Source of the DNA: Siphonodentalium dalli
Taxonomy: Eukaryota; Mollusca; Scaphopoda; Gadilida; Siphonodentaliidae
Length of the DNA: 64,000 bases
Direction of reading: 5' to 3'
NCBI GenBank assembly: GCA_032622095.1
Contig: CP136069.1
Span: forward strand, 157,531,043 to 157,595,042
The notes below the pieces were generated by a model. The model did not search any database and had not been told where the DNA came from. It saw only the letters and a list, made by a program, of their open reading frames with translations. Position numbers and translations under genes: made by a program. Shown piece by piece: positions 45,525 to 56,937 of the stretch (its first letter is position 1; each line of letters opens with the position of its first letter).

Positions 45525-46440
45525 TGTCATGGCTGTTGACATTGACATATAGATGGGAATGAGTCATTTTGGGGTCATTCGGCAAAAAAAACATGTTCGC
45601 CAGTGGCCATTTTGGATTTCAAAATTCAATCCATTAGCACGGGCTACAGGTCGTACTATTCGTCTGATCATCGTGAAATTTATCATCGATGTTAATATTG
45701 ATATTTAGATCGGAACAAGTCATTTTGAGGTCTTTTGGCCTAAAACATGACCGCTAACAGCCATCTTGGATTTTACTCTTTGCATGACTAAATCCTTTGG
45801 CACGGACTACAGGTCGTAGCTTTGGTCAGATCATCATGAAATTTGGCATGAATGTTAACAATGACATGTAGATGGGAACGAGTCATTTTGGGGTAATTCG
45901 GCAAAAAAACATGGTCGCCAGCAGCCATCTTGGATTTCACTCTTTGTATGACTAAATCCTTTGGCACGGGCTACAGGTCCTAACTTTGGTCGGATCATTA
46001 TGAAATTTGTCACGGCTGTTGACGTTGAGATGTAGATGGGAACAAGTCATTTTGGGGTCATTCGGCAAAAAAAAACAAGGCCGCCAGTGGCCATCATGGA
46101 TTTCAAAATTCAATCCATTAGCACGGGCTACAGGTCGTACTGTTCGTCTGATCATCATGAAATTTGTCACGGATGTTAATATTGACATGTAGATGGGAAC
46201 GAGTCATTTTGGGATCATTCGGCCAAAAAACATGGCTGCCAGCAGCCATTTTGGATTTTACTCTTTGCATGACTAAATAGTTTGGTACGGGCTACAGGTC
46301 GTACCTTTGGTCAGATCATCATGAAATTTGGCATGGATGTTAACAATGTAGATGGGAACTAGTCTTTTTGGGGTCATTCGGCAAAAAACGTGGTTGCCAG
46401 TGGCCATCTTGGATTTTACTCTTTGCATAACTAGGCCTTT
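45525..46440 (+). repeat. 160-bp tandem satellite with two alternating subunit types
   Basis: About 5.5 units of 157-164 bp; the anchor GTCATTTTGGGGTCATTCGG recurs near 45563, 45720, 45884, 46047, 46204 and 46365. Units share ACGGGCTACAGGTCGTAC and AACATGGTCGCCAGCAGCCA. Two types differ after TTGGATTT: type A has CAAAATTCAATCCATTAGCA (units 1 and 4), type B has ACTCTTTGCATGACTAAATC (units 2, 3, 5, 6). The A-B-B-A-B-B order suggests a three-unit amplification step. Confidence 0.9.
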
Positions 46441-47715
46441 CAACTTTCCTCATTCATAATCACTCCATTGACTGTAACACATGCAATTATTCCCTTTCCA
46501 AGTTGAGCTACAGTGTCATTGACACATTCATATTTACATAGTTTATGTTTGTTGTGAAAGTAATGCCTTTCTTCTATGTATATATACATGACACCTAATT
46601 AGCTACCAATCCGACTTAATCGCATCCTTTTTTCAAGTTAACGTGTGTTTATTGATGAGGGCAAGCATTTCTAACAGCTCTAGGTATACTGGGTCAAATT
46701 CCGGAGATGTTGTGGAAAACATACGAAACTTGTCAGTTCTACAGGGACGTGGCGACAGGGGTTGGTTGTGGTGTCTCACCCCCCCCCCCCGAACTTTGGT
46801 ACAGTTTTCTTAGCTGTGCAGTCATTCATATTGAGGCATATCAGGATTCTTTTGACTAACTGTTCCAAATAATGATACGTACAAGCCAGCAAACGCAACA
46901 AACAAACAAACAAACCCGATTGAAATAATTACGTATACAAATTTATGACTAACTAGGGGGAGGGAGTGACCGGTGATCTGTATATATGTTCAACTTGTTT
47001 TGGTAGTCATGTTGCGTTGCCATTACTAATTATTTATTTTTTCAGTGTAATAACATATGGGAGAGGGGGCACCCTTAAGTGAGTCAGCACTTGTCCTCCA
47101 ATACCATTGTCTGTATAAACAAATATATGTGTTATATATGTATGTGTGTCAATTTATATAAATATCTTTTGTCTCTGTGTTTGTACATAATTGTTTGTGC
47201 ATGAAATATTTGTGTAATTCCTTGTTTTATATTCTGTGTATTATATTTGGTTATATATATATTTGACTCTTCAGAAATGGAGGAATAATAATGTGTATAC
47301 ATACATCACGCCCGAGCATGATAAGAAACGACATATTTGTCAATGCGATGCCATCTATAGCTACAAAGTGTTTTCTGTTTATGTTTATCGACCACGTGAT
47401 GCAGTGGCTTCCTCCTCTTAAAAAATATGCACATTATAATCCAATGAATGTTTCGTAATTCATCTGACGAAACATAGACACGTTGGACCATCGAACTGAT
47501 TCTATGGTGGCCAGTTATGTTCACCAATTATTTACGTTCTCGTCTGATAATGCGGAATGCCATTTTGAAATGATTACCAGTGAATGGCAGTGATTATCGT
47601 TGTAATAAAATTGGTATATTTGACGCAAAACGCACCGACACCGATTATATAGCTATATAATCCGATTTTGACTCAACGTGCAAACATTCATAGGCAACAC
47701 AAGAGATCACATCAT
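46441..47715. other. Unannotated stretch
   Basis: Contains only the opening of the GTTGGAAATTTCC repeat at about 46742-46800 (GGGACGTGGCGACAGGGG, poly-C, AACTTTGGTA). No gene was recognised. Confidence 0.5.
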
Positions 47716-47716
47716 T

Positions 47717-48531
47717 ATATTTACATACACCTAATATCTCTTCCGATTTCCCCATAGCGTTACGGTAGACATGCCCCCGTATTCAATGCGTTCATATAAG
47801 AAATGAACGGCGGTTTCAATGTGGTCATGGGATTTTGACCGCGAGAAAAATTCAGCAAACTGCATGAACCCCGAAGGGGTTCATGCGGAGTTTGCTGATT
47901 TTTTATCGCGGTCAAAACCCATGACCACGTTGAATCCGGCGTTTATTATTTATATTTATATACTTACGCTCTTTAAAACACTTCTCCAAATATGTCCGTT
48001 ATTTCGTCAAAAACACTTTTTCAAATATCTCCGTTATTTCGTTTATAAAAATAATTTCCTATTTCTATATTTCGCCCTATTTCGCTGAATTTTCCTATTT
48101 CGATTTTTCGTGCTATTTCGCTGTATTTTCATATTTCGCTTTTTTCGTTGCATTTCATATTTCGCTAATTCGCTATATTTGACATATTATGGGATATGGG
48201 ATTATTTGATAACCAACATTCTGATAGTCAATCGAACATCTCGTGCAACCCGTGCTCGCGATTAGATGCCACTAGCCATCCAATCGTGAACCTCGATTAC
48301 ATATTGTTTGCTATTAAATCCTTGGCGTATTGGATGACTAGATACTCAAGCAGTCGGTAATGTCCGACAATCCCCGGTGATTTCCGGGACCAATGTGTTC
48401 ATAAACCTATGAACGACATTGGAAGTGACGTCACGTTACGTTCATAGGTTTATGAACGCATTGAATAAGGGGGCGTGTCCACCGTAACGCTATGGGGAAA
48501 TCGGAAGAGATATCAGGTGTATGTAAATATA
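47717..48531. mobile_element. Inverted-repeat element with ATATTTACATACACC ends
   Basis: Left arm 47717-47796 and right arm 48451-48531 are inverse copies (TCTCTTCCGATTTCCCCATA, GCGTTACGGT, CATGCCCCC, TTCAATGCGTTCATA). The left arm directly abuts the palindrome at 47803-47946; the right arm sits at the centre of another palindrome, 48340-48647. Confidence 0.8.
47803..47946. mobile_element. GAACGGCGG palindromic element, copy 1
   Basis: Stem AACGGCGGTTTCAATGTGGT ... CTGCATGAACCCC pairs with GGGGTTCATGCGGAGTTTGC ... ACCACGTTGAATCCGGCGTT around GAA. Copy 2 in inverse orientation is at 49119-49266; the pair also shares flanks (ATATAAGAAATGAAC, TTATTATTTATATTTA). Confidence 0.88.
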
Positions 48532-48647
48532 AACATATGAACGTAACGTGACGTTATTTCCAATGTCGTTCATAGGTTTATGAACACATTGGTCCCGGAA
48601 ATGACCGGGCATTGTCGGACATTGCCGACTGCTTGAGTATCTATAGT
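48340..48647. repeat. Large palindrome with about 108-bp arms
   Basis: Left arm 48340-48449 (TACTCAAGCAGTCGG, TGTCCGACAATCCCCGG, GGGACCAATGTGTTCATAAA, GACGTCACGTTACGTTCATA) pairs with right arm about 48535-48645. The loop is exactly the right arm of the element at 47717-48531. Confidence 0.85.
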
Positions 48648-49118
48648 ATGTCCGGATTTGGCAAGGAATTTATTTTGGTCTATAATCAGTGTTGTTGCCC
48701 GGTGTTACTGAGCGTTGATGTTCAAAAATCCCGCTACTCAATAGCGTTTTATCATTTTCCTTGCCGCTACAAATATTCCCCCCGAACCTCACAAATGTAT
48801 GGTAGAACGGCGTGTTGTCGATTTATTATCCACAGCCGAAACTTAATTGTTAGTTTCAGATATTATCATTATTGAAATCAACAGGTCTACATTAGTTACT
48901 AGATAACAAAACATTTTGTGATATGTGTATACTTAACTGTGAAATTGCGTTTTTTCCGTTCTCCGTGAACGGATTCTCAAAAAGTTGGGTTTTCCAAAAA
49001 ACGAGGATTCGAACTTTCTGAACTGAACTCCATGCGTTCATTTAAATAGATGAATAAATAGTGGGAAAGACAGACAATCTTAGTTCATAATGAATTTAAG
49101 TATTTAAATATAAATAAT

Positions 49119-49266
49119 AAACGGCGGATTCAACGTGGTCATGGGTTTTGACCGCGATAAAAAATCAGCAAACTCCGCATGAACCCCTTCGGCCGGGGGT
49201 TCATGCAGTTTGCTGATTTTTTCTCGCGGTCAAAATCCCAAGACCACATTGAAACCGCCGTTCATT
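49119..49266. mobile_element. GAACGGCGG palindromic element, copy 2 (inverse)
   Basis: The sequence is the reverse complement of the copy at 47803-47946 with small changes around the loop (CCCCTTCGGCCGGGGG). Stem and shared A/T flanks are preserved. Confidence 0.88.
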
Positions 49267-49276
49267 TCTTATATAT

Positions 49277-49855
49277 ACGAACCATTAGTTCCCCATAATG
49301 ATGTTCTTAATTCATGATTATAGCACATACTGAATATTGTTATGGGGTTGTGACGGCCATGTGTGTGCCCAATTCGAGCCTTCACAAACTTTGTGGTGGC
49401 ATAAAATGGCCACCTAAAGGTACCTTCATACACTGGCAAGTTTACACGGCAATTTTTGCAGACATTTGCTCATAGTAATCCGTATGGTGCCAGAATATGA
49501 ACAGAAACACGCATATAACATGCATATTTACCAAAGCTAATGATATGATAATTAAAATTTCGGTAGTTCAACCTATAACAGTGCAAATATAGCATATTGC
49601 CTTAACATATCGGTATGGTTAAACCCTTGCGAGATAATTGCATGTTATTAACTGGTGAAGTTCGATATCATCTCTATGGATGGAACTACATGCATGGGTT
49701 TTACTTCTCGTGTATATATATAGTTAGCTGTCCTACAGATGCATTTTAGAGCCTTTTTGATTTCGGTTTCTAGTTCATTGTAACTTTCTATTACCGAAAT
49801 GTCTGACAAAGAATGCCTGACAAATTTGAGAGTGTTCCAAAACGACATTCTAACC
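49277..49855. other. Unannotated, no recognised feature
   Basis: No homologous ORF or matched repeat was seen. A short minus-strand frame near 49650-49863 has no recognisable domain. Confidence 0.45.
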
Positions 49856-50255
49856 TTAACCATTTACCCAACAGAATGGCCCTGTGCCAATGCATTCTCT
49901 TATATATGCGAGTCGACCATAGGTCGCCTCGCATATATAAGAGAATGCATTGGCTTAACACATTAAAAATTATAAAATTGTTAAAGAATGTAAGAAAAAA
50001 TGGTAAAAAGTGTTAAAAAAAGATTTTTTTTAGGCCAATGCATTCTCTTATATATGCGAGGCGACCTATGGTCGACTCGCATATATAAGAGAATGCATTG
50101 GCACAGGGCATAACTGTAACTATCACAATGTGGTCAAGGAGCCGGTTCCAATGATATCCATATTTGTATGGTTCTATTGAGACAGACCGAAGATATTTTA
50201 GGCTGTTGAAGCTTTATTTGGCCGGTTTTGGCCAGTTTGTTGGGTAAAGGGTTAA
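49856..50255 (+). mobile_element. TTAA-flanked double-cruciform MITE, copy D
   Basis: Ends TTAA-CCATTTACCCAACA and TGTTGGGTAAAGGG-TTAA, with both 67-bp palindromes and the asymmetric tail intact. Its right TTAA (50252-50255) is at the same time the left TTAA of a family 2 MITE. Confidence 0.93.
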
Positions 50256-50755
50256 AGGTACGGTTGGCCTTGGCGGTGGGTATCCTTTGAAAATATTTCC
50301 CACCCGTCAAAAACCGCCACAAACAGAAAGAACATCAAAATGTAGACATACTTTGTCCGTATACAAATAAGAAATATCGCATCAACAGTATGTTATTGTC
50401 AAATGTTTGACCATTGTTATGTAAACAAAAGCATAAAAAGTTACTTTTCTGGTGTTTGTTTATATTATGATGGTAAACATAAAGAGCGTTCTTTGTGGAT
50501 GAATTCCTGATATGGAACTAATAAAGAGCGTTTATGCCATTTGTGTGTGATTAGCCAGTCACATTGTGCTGTCTTCTGTAACACAATCAGGCTCTTGCTT
50601 AGGTAAAATATAGTAGGTCTTTATGATAACATGCTGTTTATGCGATGGTCATGGTATATATGAACGAAACTGTATGCGTTTTAATGTTTCTTCTGTTTAC
50701 GGTGATTGGAACAAATATGAATATTTTCGACAACTAAGGCCTCACGTGCCTTTAA
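50252..50755. mobile_element. TTAA-flanked MITE family 2, copy 2
   Basis: TTAA-AGGTACGGTTGGCC at the left and AGGCCTCACGTGCCT-TTAA at the right, inverse orientation to the copy at 8703-9205 and highly similar along about 500 bp. No coding frame with homology. Confidence 0.9.
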
Positions 50756-52126
50756 TTGTTCTCAGTTTGTGTTGTATGGTGGGAATTTATTTAGCATCAT
50801 ATCTGTTCATACAACTTTATTTATCCTCTATATATAATGAAGATATAAGTATATAAATACATAGTACACATAATGCAAACACACATAAGAAACATCACGG
50901 AGCATATTTACATTGGTTATCGGAAATATAATTTACTATCTGGAATACAGGCCCGTATATGGTGAAGAACATTGGACCCAACCGTAATCAACCCTGGATA
51001 CCACTTTATAATTTTGCGTAGTCAATCGTGTGAAGTCGATCTATAACCAGACTAATATATAGGTCATTTCAGTATCAGATGCGAAGCAGCAGAAACCATA
51101 TGAGTGTTTCTATAGAAAAGGCATAAAATGGTGTACCATCCATATTAAACACTGATTGGTCACTATTATTGTATCCAATTTTTCATAGGCGCCTTCGATC
51201 ACATTCTGTGTATGTCTTGATACCAAAATATGTTATATATATCGTAGAATCTGCATCAAAACCTAGTTTCAGCTTTTAACCAACTACTTATGAGAAATTG
51301 CCGATAATTAACGTGTATCGGACCAAGACGTCATCGACAGAAAACTCTCACATGAATTCACACACAGGCCCCTGTGGACAAATACCAGATATGCCAATAT
51401 ATACTATAACAGTGACAAAGTTCACAAGTCCGATTTTGGGAAAACACACTATCTATCATATTCCTCATAGAATCTCAAAATCCTTCTTCTCAGTCACAAA
51501 ATATTTCATTGTGTCTTATTGGCCATGAAATTTCCTTTCTTTTGATATATAATCCGATAGTAACAAACGAAGGGAAGTCGAGATATCGTATCGAAAACTA
51601 ACAAAACCTACCGACAAACAGCCGTCGTCAGTCTCCCTGTCCGGTAAGTAGTGATTATACACGGATACGATTACGATATATTACGATCACAATGACCGAA
51701 CTATCGAATTCCCCGCGCGATATGTACGAAAAAAAGAAGAGATAGTCCATATATAAAGTTCTGTATTCGTGTGACGAAGATATCTTAGTTCCAATGTTGA
51801 TCAATACCGTTTGGGTAATGACGATAATAAGACCTAAAAGTTATCCTGGTCCTGACGAGAGAAGGTAGGTATGTTTTCGAAGCTATTTTTAAAAGGAAAT
51901 GTCAAGATGAAGGTTGGACATTTCAACAGTTGTAAAATTAGAAATAACAGTTTGGTAATTATACATGTAAACCAAATGCACTTGCAAATGGAAATTCTAT
52001 AATTTGAAAATTTCCGTCTGTTTCAAGGTGGGTGGGGTGCAGTTGGAAATTCCAAGGCGAATACCACCCAACAGAGACCCTCTTGCCATGTCCATGGATT
52101 GTGGCACCTGGGACTCGTCATTTAGT
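50756..52126. other. Unannotated stretch downstream of lectin exon
   Basis: Holds a short end fragment of the GTTGGAAATTTCC repeat at about 52018-52085 (GGGTGGGGTGCAGTTGGAAA ... AGAGACCCTCTTGCCA). Nothing else was recognised. Confidence 0.5.
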
Positions 52127-52346
52127 TTACGATGCTGTCATTTGGCAGATGCTCATGAATTCTGGAATGTAACACGAGAATCCGTCGTGTTTCCACGTGT
52201 TAGCCTGCCACGATAATGCAAGACAGTCCTCATACTCCGGATCAGGTTCATTTGGATACCAGTCGAAATACGTCATCATGTTTCCGGCGTCGTCGGTGAT
52301 TGTCTCATCATGTCCGATGTCGTCTCCTTGGATGTGGTAGTGGTCT
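52127..52346 (-). CDS. Terminal exon of a C-type lectin domain protein (partial)
   Basis: Minus translation after a TTTTGATCACAG splice-acceptor-like site reads DHYHIQGDDIGHDE, then TYFDWYPNEPDPEYEDCLAL, TWKHDGFSC, FMSICQMTAS and a TAA stop. W-Y-P-N-EPD, EDC, W and two further Cys (SC, ICQ) are the long-loop and C-terminal hallmarks of CTLDs; the loop has EPD where EPN is usual for mannose-type binding, so ligand class is open. The frame covers only the C-terminal third of a domain. Upstream exons should lie above 52346 on the minus strand but I did not find them, so this may be an exon with a long intron or an isolated gene fragment. Confidence 0.7.
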
Positions 52347-52354
52347 GTGATCAA

Positions 52355-53363
52355 AACAAATTTGCATTCATTATGTGTATGTATATAGAGTTATAGGCTA
52401 ATTTTTTACAAATTAATTTTCATTTAGATTCAAGTCTATAAAATAATATGTTTGCAACGAAACGTGCGACATAAACAATGCTATTCCATTTTATATTTAA
52501 TTTTCTATATGTATCGGTATAAGTCTACTATGGGCTTATTTCAGAATATATGAATATGAATATGAAGGTCCAATTTGAGTCTATTTGCACGAGGATATGT
52601 TACTATTGCTGTATTTGGTGTAAACAATATTTATTTAAACAAAATCAAACACATAACACAGACACAATATACATGTAGATACAAAGAGATTTATGAAGAG
52701 GATTGGACAACAAGCTAAATGCAAAATTGCTTTATTTGACACGGGTACGTTCACATACTCGCAAATTTGCCAGGCATTCCTTTGCAGGCATTTCGCTATA
52801 GAAAGCTATACAATGTGTCAGAAACCGAATGCAAAAATACTTATGAAATAGTAACGACGCTATATCGAAATAAGAGTCATCATGTGTACATGTATTTTAA
52901 GGCAATTTGTTAATAGCACCGTTACTTGTGGATGTATCGAAATTATGATTCTCACGTCTTTGAATTTGGTAAATATACAACTTATATATGCATGTTGCTG
53001 TTCATATTATGTCATCATATGGTTTTCTATGAAAATATCCCTGAAAAACAAATGCCGTGCAATCATTGCCAGTGTATGAACGTAACAAAATAGGCCGGGA
53101 ACCGATTGGATAGTGTGGCGTGGAGGGCTATGAATGGCTTTGTTGACGGGAAGGGCGGGCTACATATCTGCACATATAGACATCGGCGATAACATTCTGG
53201 ACCTCTGCATGGGGCCAAGCTGTGACGGAATCTGAAGAGATTTGCCGAATGGGGCGATCAGTGTATGTGTACTTTATTGTTCTTGATTACTATATAGGCT
53301 TTTGCATCTTATAGAAATAAACTACACTAATATTGATATAACACTTTGTACCATCAGGCCACT
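52355..53363. other. Unannotated stretch with a lone satellite monomer
   Basis: At about 52980-53010, CTTATATATGCATGTTGCTG followed by TTCATATTATG matches one monomer of the satellite that fills 61.9-64.0 kb. Otherwise no feature was recognised. Confidence 0.5.
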
Positions 53364-53498
53364 ATGGGTGAACGAAAGTTCTTATTTGTATGTGTTTTCG
53401 TGGTTCGAATAATTACTTCCGTGGCTTCAAGAACCGATCATTGTCCACAAACCTTTCGCAGAACAACATTGATGTCAACACTGATGATTTCAATATAG
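53364..53498 (+). CDS. Candidate small secreted peptide or first exon (hypothetical)
   Basis: The ATG at 53364 opens a 44-codon frame starting MGERKFLFVCVFVVRIITSV, a good signal-peptide profile (basic n-region, hydrophobic core, small residues before cleavage near VAS), then RTDHCPQTFRR and a stop at 53496-53498. No homologue is recognised. It could instead be the first exon of a spliced gene, since another frame stays open to 53590. Confidence is low. Confidence 0.25.
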   Translation: MGERKFLFVCVFVVRIITSVASRTDHCPQTFRRTTLMSTLMISI

Positions 53499-54875
53499 AA
53501 TATAGAAATAGAGGACGAAAGACACTTTCGTTTGCGCTGCCCTCTGTACACACACTTAAGGTCTCGCATCCGGAATTATATTCCCGTTGATAATTCTATT
53601 ATTGATGAAAATAACCATTACTGATGCACTGACTGACATAATTTCATATCTACGTCAGTTATAAAAATTCCCCTTTGACGCCTTTATATATGAAAAGAAT
53701 AAAAAGTATAGATAACTCTTGGAATAGTACAATCCATGTGATATATATATGTAAGTGACAACTGTCATGATACACACGGATGAACGATTAATACCAAGAA
53801 TTTTCAACGCAGTGCCTCTGAACATAACGTCGCACGCATGCAATTATTGCATACTAGCAGGGTTACCCGGCGTTGCCCTAGGTTATTGTGATGTGAAATC
53901 CTCTTCTGTGGACATCAGGTGGGAACAGAGAATACTCTTGCTTAAAGTGGTACACGTATCGTAAATTGTATATCCAAATGACACCACACAACGCAATTCT
54001 TATACATGGATTATCAGTTGTGGCTCACTTTGTTGGAGTGACTGTCATTTTGTTTATCCACGATTATTTCGTCCAACCAAAAAAAAGAAGAATTTATTTA
54101 TTTACAACTGCGTGTACTTCAGTAAACACATTAGTTCGCACAGATAACATAAGACAATTGTGTTTTACATAGATATGTATAAATAAATCTAGTGGGACAG
54201 ACTAAGATTTTGATGACACCTGGTTATACTATCTCCGTGAAGATACAGATGTTTTAAAGAAATATCGAAGTGCTCCTCTATACATGGTGCTAATTATAGT
54301 CAGTCTAAAATAAATGTTGCCACATGTCAGCTACATGTGCAAGACACAGAGCTAGATTTTAAGTTGTTTAATTTAGGTTATGATTATGTTCTAAAAATTA
54401 AAGAAAATCCTCTGTATCGGACAGATGTACCCTTGTCAGATGCCAGTATTGGAGAATCCTGAAAAGTTATGTGCTTCTGATGTATGTTCTTCTATCTAAG
54501 AAAAAAACTATATTTGACTGTATAAAGTGACCACTCTTTGAATACGCCTTCTAAACATTTCCATCTCTCTTGACAAATTGTATCTATTTCGTGGAACATA
54601 TCTTGAATGGGACAGACTCAATTGTGGTATACTACATGGGCAATTCTAACATGTCACCCTGTAACGGTTCAAATTACCTCATTTTGCAATAATATATGTA
54701 TCTTTTAAATAAAATGATGAATATATACCTTTACTTCATTCATCTATGTATCTGTTTTGCTAGCCCACTATATGCATGCCATGAATCCCGTCCTCATATA
54801 CATATGACTTAAGTGAATTAATTCGGTCACCGTTAATTTTTTTGTCAAGGTTGTGAATTTTGAATGCCAAAAAAA
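53499..54875. other. Unannotated stretch
   Basis: A CTAGCAGGGTTACCCGGCGT repeat opening lies at 53853-53890 (compare 10771 and 25551). No gene was recognised. Confidence 0.45.
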
Positions 54876-55990
54876 ACAAACTACTAAAAATAAGAACGAA
54901 CAGTGGAGATTACTATATATAACTTTGGTGGATATCGGTGACTAAAATATTCGTATCAATGTTAGTGATCCTCGGCTATCCATCCCTGACCCAAACCTCA
55001 CCAACTGTGGCGCCTTAACCAACACGATTTGATTCATCGCATTAATGGAGAAGAATGTGTATGAATTTGGTGGAAATTAGTGCTAAACATATTTGTGTTA
55101 GCTTTGGTAACTCGAACGGCGCCACTTTTGACATATTTTTAAAACCAAGTTCATTAGACTCCTGATATCACGGAGAAGTTTATGTATAAGTTTAGTGGTA
55201 ATCGACAACTAAACAAATTCTTATCAAATTGAGTGCCCCTCAATATCTTACCCACACGGCACCAATGTGGCGTCATTAAATCACATAAATGATTCCCCGT
55301 ATCATGGAGAAGAATATTTATTAATTTGGTTGAAACTTTCACCTATTTGATACAAGGAGCGCCACTTTTGACATCGTCAAACAACACATTAAGACTCATT
55401 GTGAAGATGGTTATGTATAAAATTGGTGGAAATCGGCGACCTAGCAAATTCGTATTAAATGTTCTGCCCCCATCTCTCACCCAAATGGCTCCAAAATTTT
55501 GCTTATTTTTAACAACACATGATTGATTCGTTGTATCACTGGGAATATATATCAATTTGGTGGAAATCTGCGCTAAAACTATTTTTTTTATCAATTTTGG
55601 TGCCCCTCGCCCCTTTCAGTGCATCACTGAAGCGAATGAAGCCTAAAGCCAGTGGAGAAGAATGTGTAACAATTTGGTGGAAATCGTTGCTAAAATTATT
55701 TTTTATCAATGTTGGTGCCCCTCTCACATTCCGTTCACCCCTGACTCGAACGGCGCCACTGTTGACATCTTCAATCAACATTTTAGATTCTTCATACCAT
55801 GGAGATGATTGTGTATAAGTTTGGTGGAAATCGTAAACAAAAGAGTGCTACCCCTTGTCCATTTTCTGCCCCTGACAACAACAGCGTCACTTTAGACATT
55901 TCTAACCCGCACCATGATCTTCCTCGTAAAAAGTTACCCCTGTTAGACCGCTTTGGTGGCATCTAGATGGTCCCCCGTGAATTGCTATAT
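54876..55990 (+). repeat. Degenerate tandem repeat with GGTGGAAAT and GGCGCCAC motifs
   Basis: Roughly eight diverged units of about 110-165 bp share GGAGAAGAATGTGTA, AATTTGGTGGAAAT, GTGCCCCTC and CGGCGCCACTTTTGACAT. Spacing is irregular, pointing to an old array. Open frames in it are not conserved between units. Confidence 0.7.
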
Positions 55991-56424
55991 AAGACAGACA
56001 GGCAGAGAGACATCCGCAAAAATAGATATAGTCTATAGGCGTGACATTTGCCCCATGTGGCGGGGTGCAATATCACAATTGTTAATGTAACAAATTTATG
56101 TATTGTGTATGCACATGGTCTCTCTCTCCATTTAGCTTACGATGGCAGGATTCGCGTGGCACGGACATACATGTAACTATCCAAATGGGCTTAGAAACTA
56201 AGTGATGAAATATTTACACAATAATAAGCAAGGGCGAACATGTTCGATAATTAACCACGAGAAAAATTGTAAGGCTGTTACATATTCTATTCATTTTGAC
56301 CCATATACTTATATAATTGCAGTGAGCACACCCATTGTCTGCGGGGAGAAAACCGAGCAGGAATAGCACTGCACTGCGAATTAACCTTCGTTCAAAATGT
56401 TCGTCTAGTTCACGTTCATTAGCT
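55991..56424. other. Unannotated, no recognised feature
   Basis: Nothing beyond simple sequence was recognised between the degenerate repeat and the 1446-bp array. Confidence 0.45.
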
Positions 56425-56775
56425 TATATTTACACACTAAGTGTTGTCATCACTAAATCCAGCATTCTGATTGGTCGGCGCCCACGTGGCTAGCTGCAGT
56501 TATTTCTCGGTGAATGCGCAACGCCTCATGACACCAAGCTAATAACACCATCGATACGTCATTAGGTTTGGAAAGACGAACGCGTAATGCTTTGGGCGCA
56601 TTTTGACTCGCGCAGGATTGACTTAATACATCATCGGGTTTCAACATGAAGAGAAATTGTTCCTATTAACTTTTGCCAAGGGTGCTATTGGGTATTTTGG
56701 GCTGATCTTGTCACGATACACTTTTCGATTTAAATATATTTACAAACGTGGCTTTTTCGCTAAATGTATATAAAT

Positions 56776-56937
56776 ATAAGGATTAAATGTCATGTGGACT
56801 ATTTTTATGGAGATGTAACGGTGAGGTAAGTGGACATAACTTGTATGTAAAACCCTTCGGGTTTTACACAAGTTATGTCCACTTACCTCACCGTTACATC
56901 TCCATAAAAACAGTCCACATGACAGTTAATCCTTATT
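56776..56937. repeat. Near-perfect palindrome with CCCTTCGGG apex, array copy 1
   Basis: About 75-bp arms (AAGGATTAA, TGTCATGTGGACT, ATGGAGATGTAACGGTGAGG, TAAGTGGACATAACTTGT) close on AAACCCTTCGGGTTT. The transcript would form a long hairpin capped by a UUCG tetraloop. TTAA lies near both ends, but the pairing continues outside it, so a TTAA target duplication cannot be asserted. Confidence 0.9.

Noticed and set aside
56783-56929. TTAA target duplication for the UUCG palindrome
   Set aside because: Pairing between the arms continues outside TTAA, so the TTAA pair is explained by the palindrome itself.
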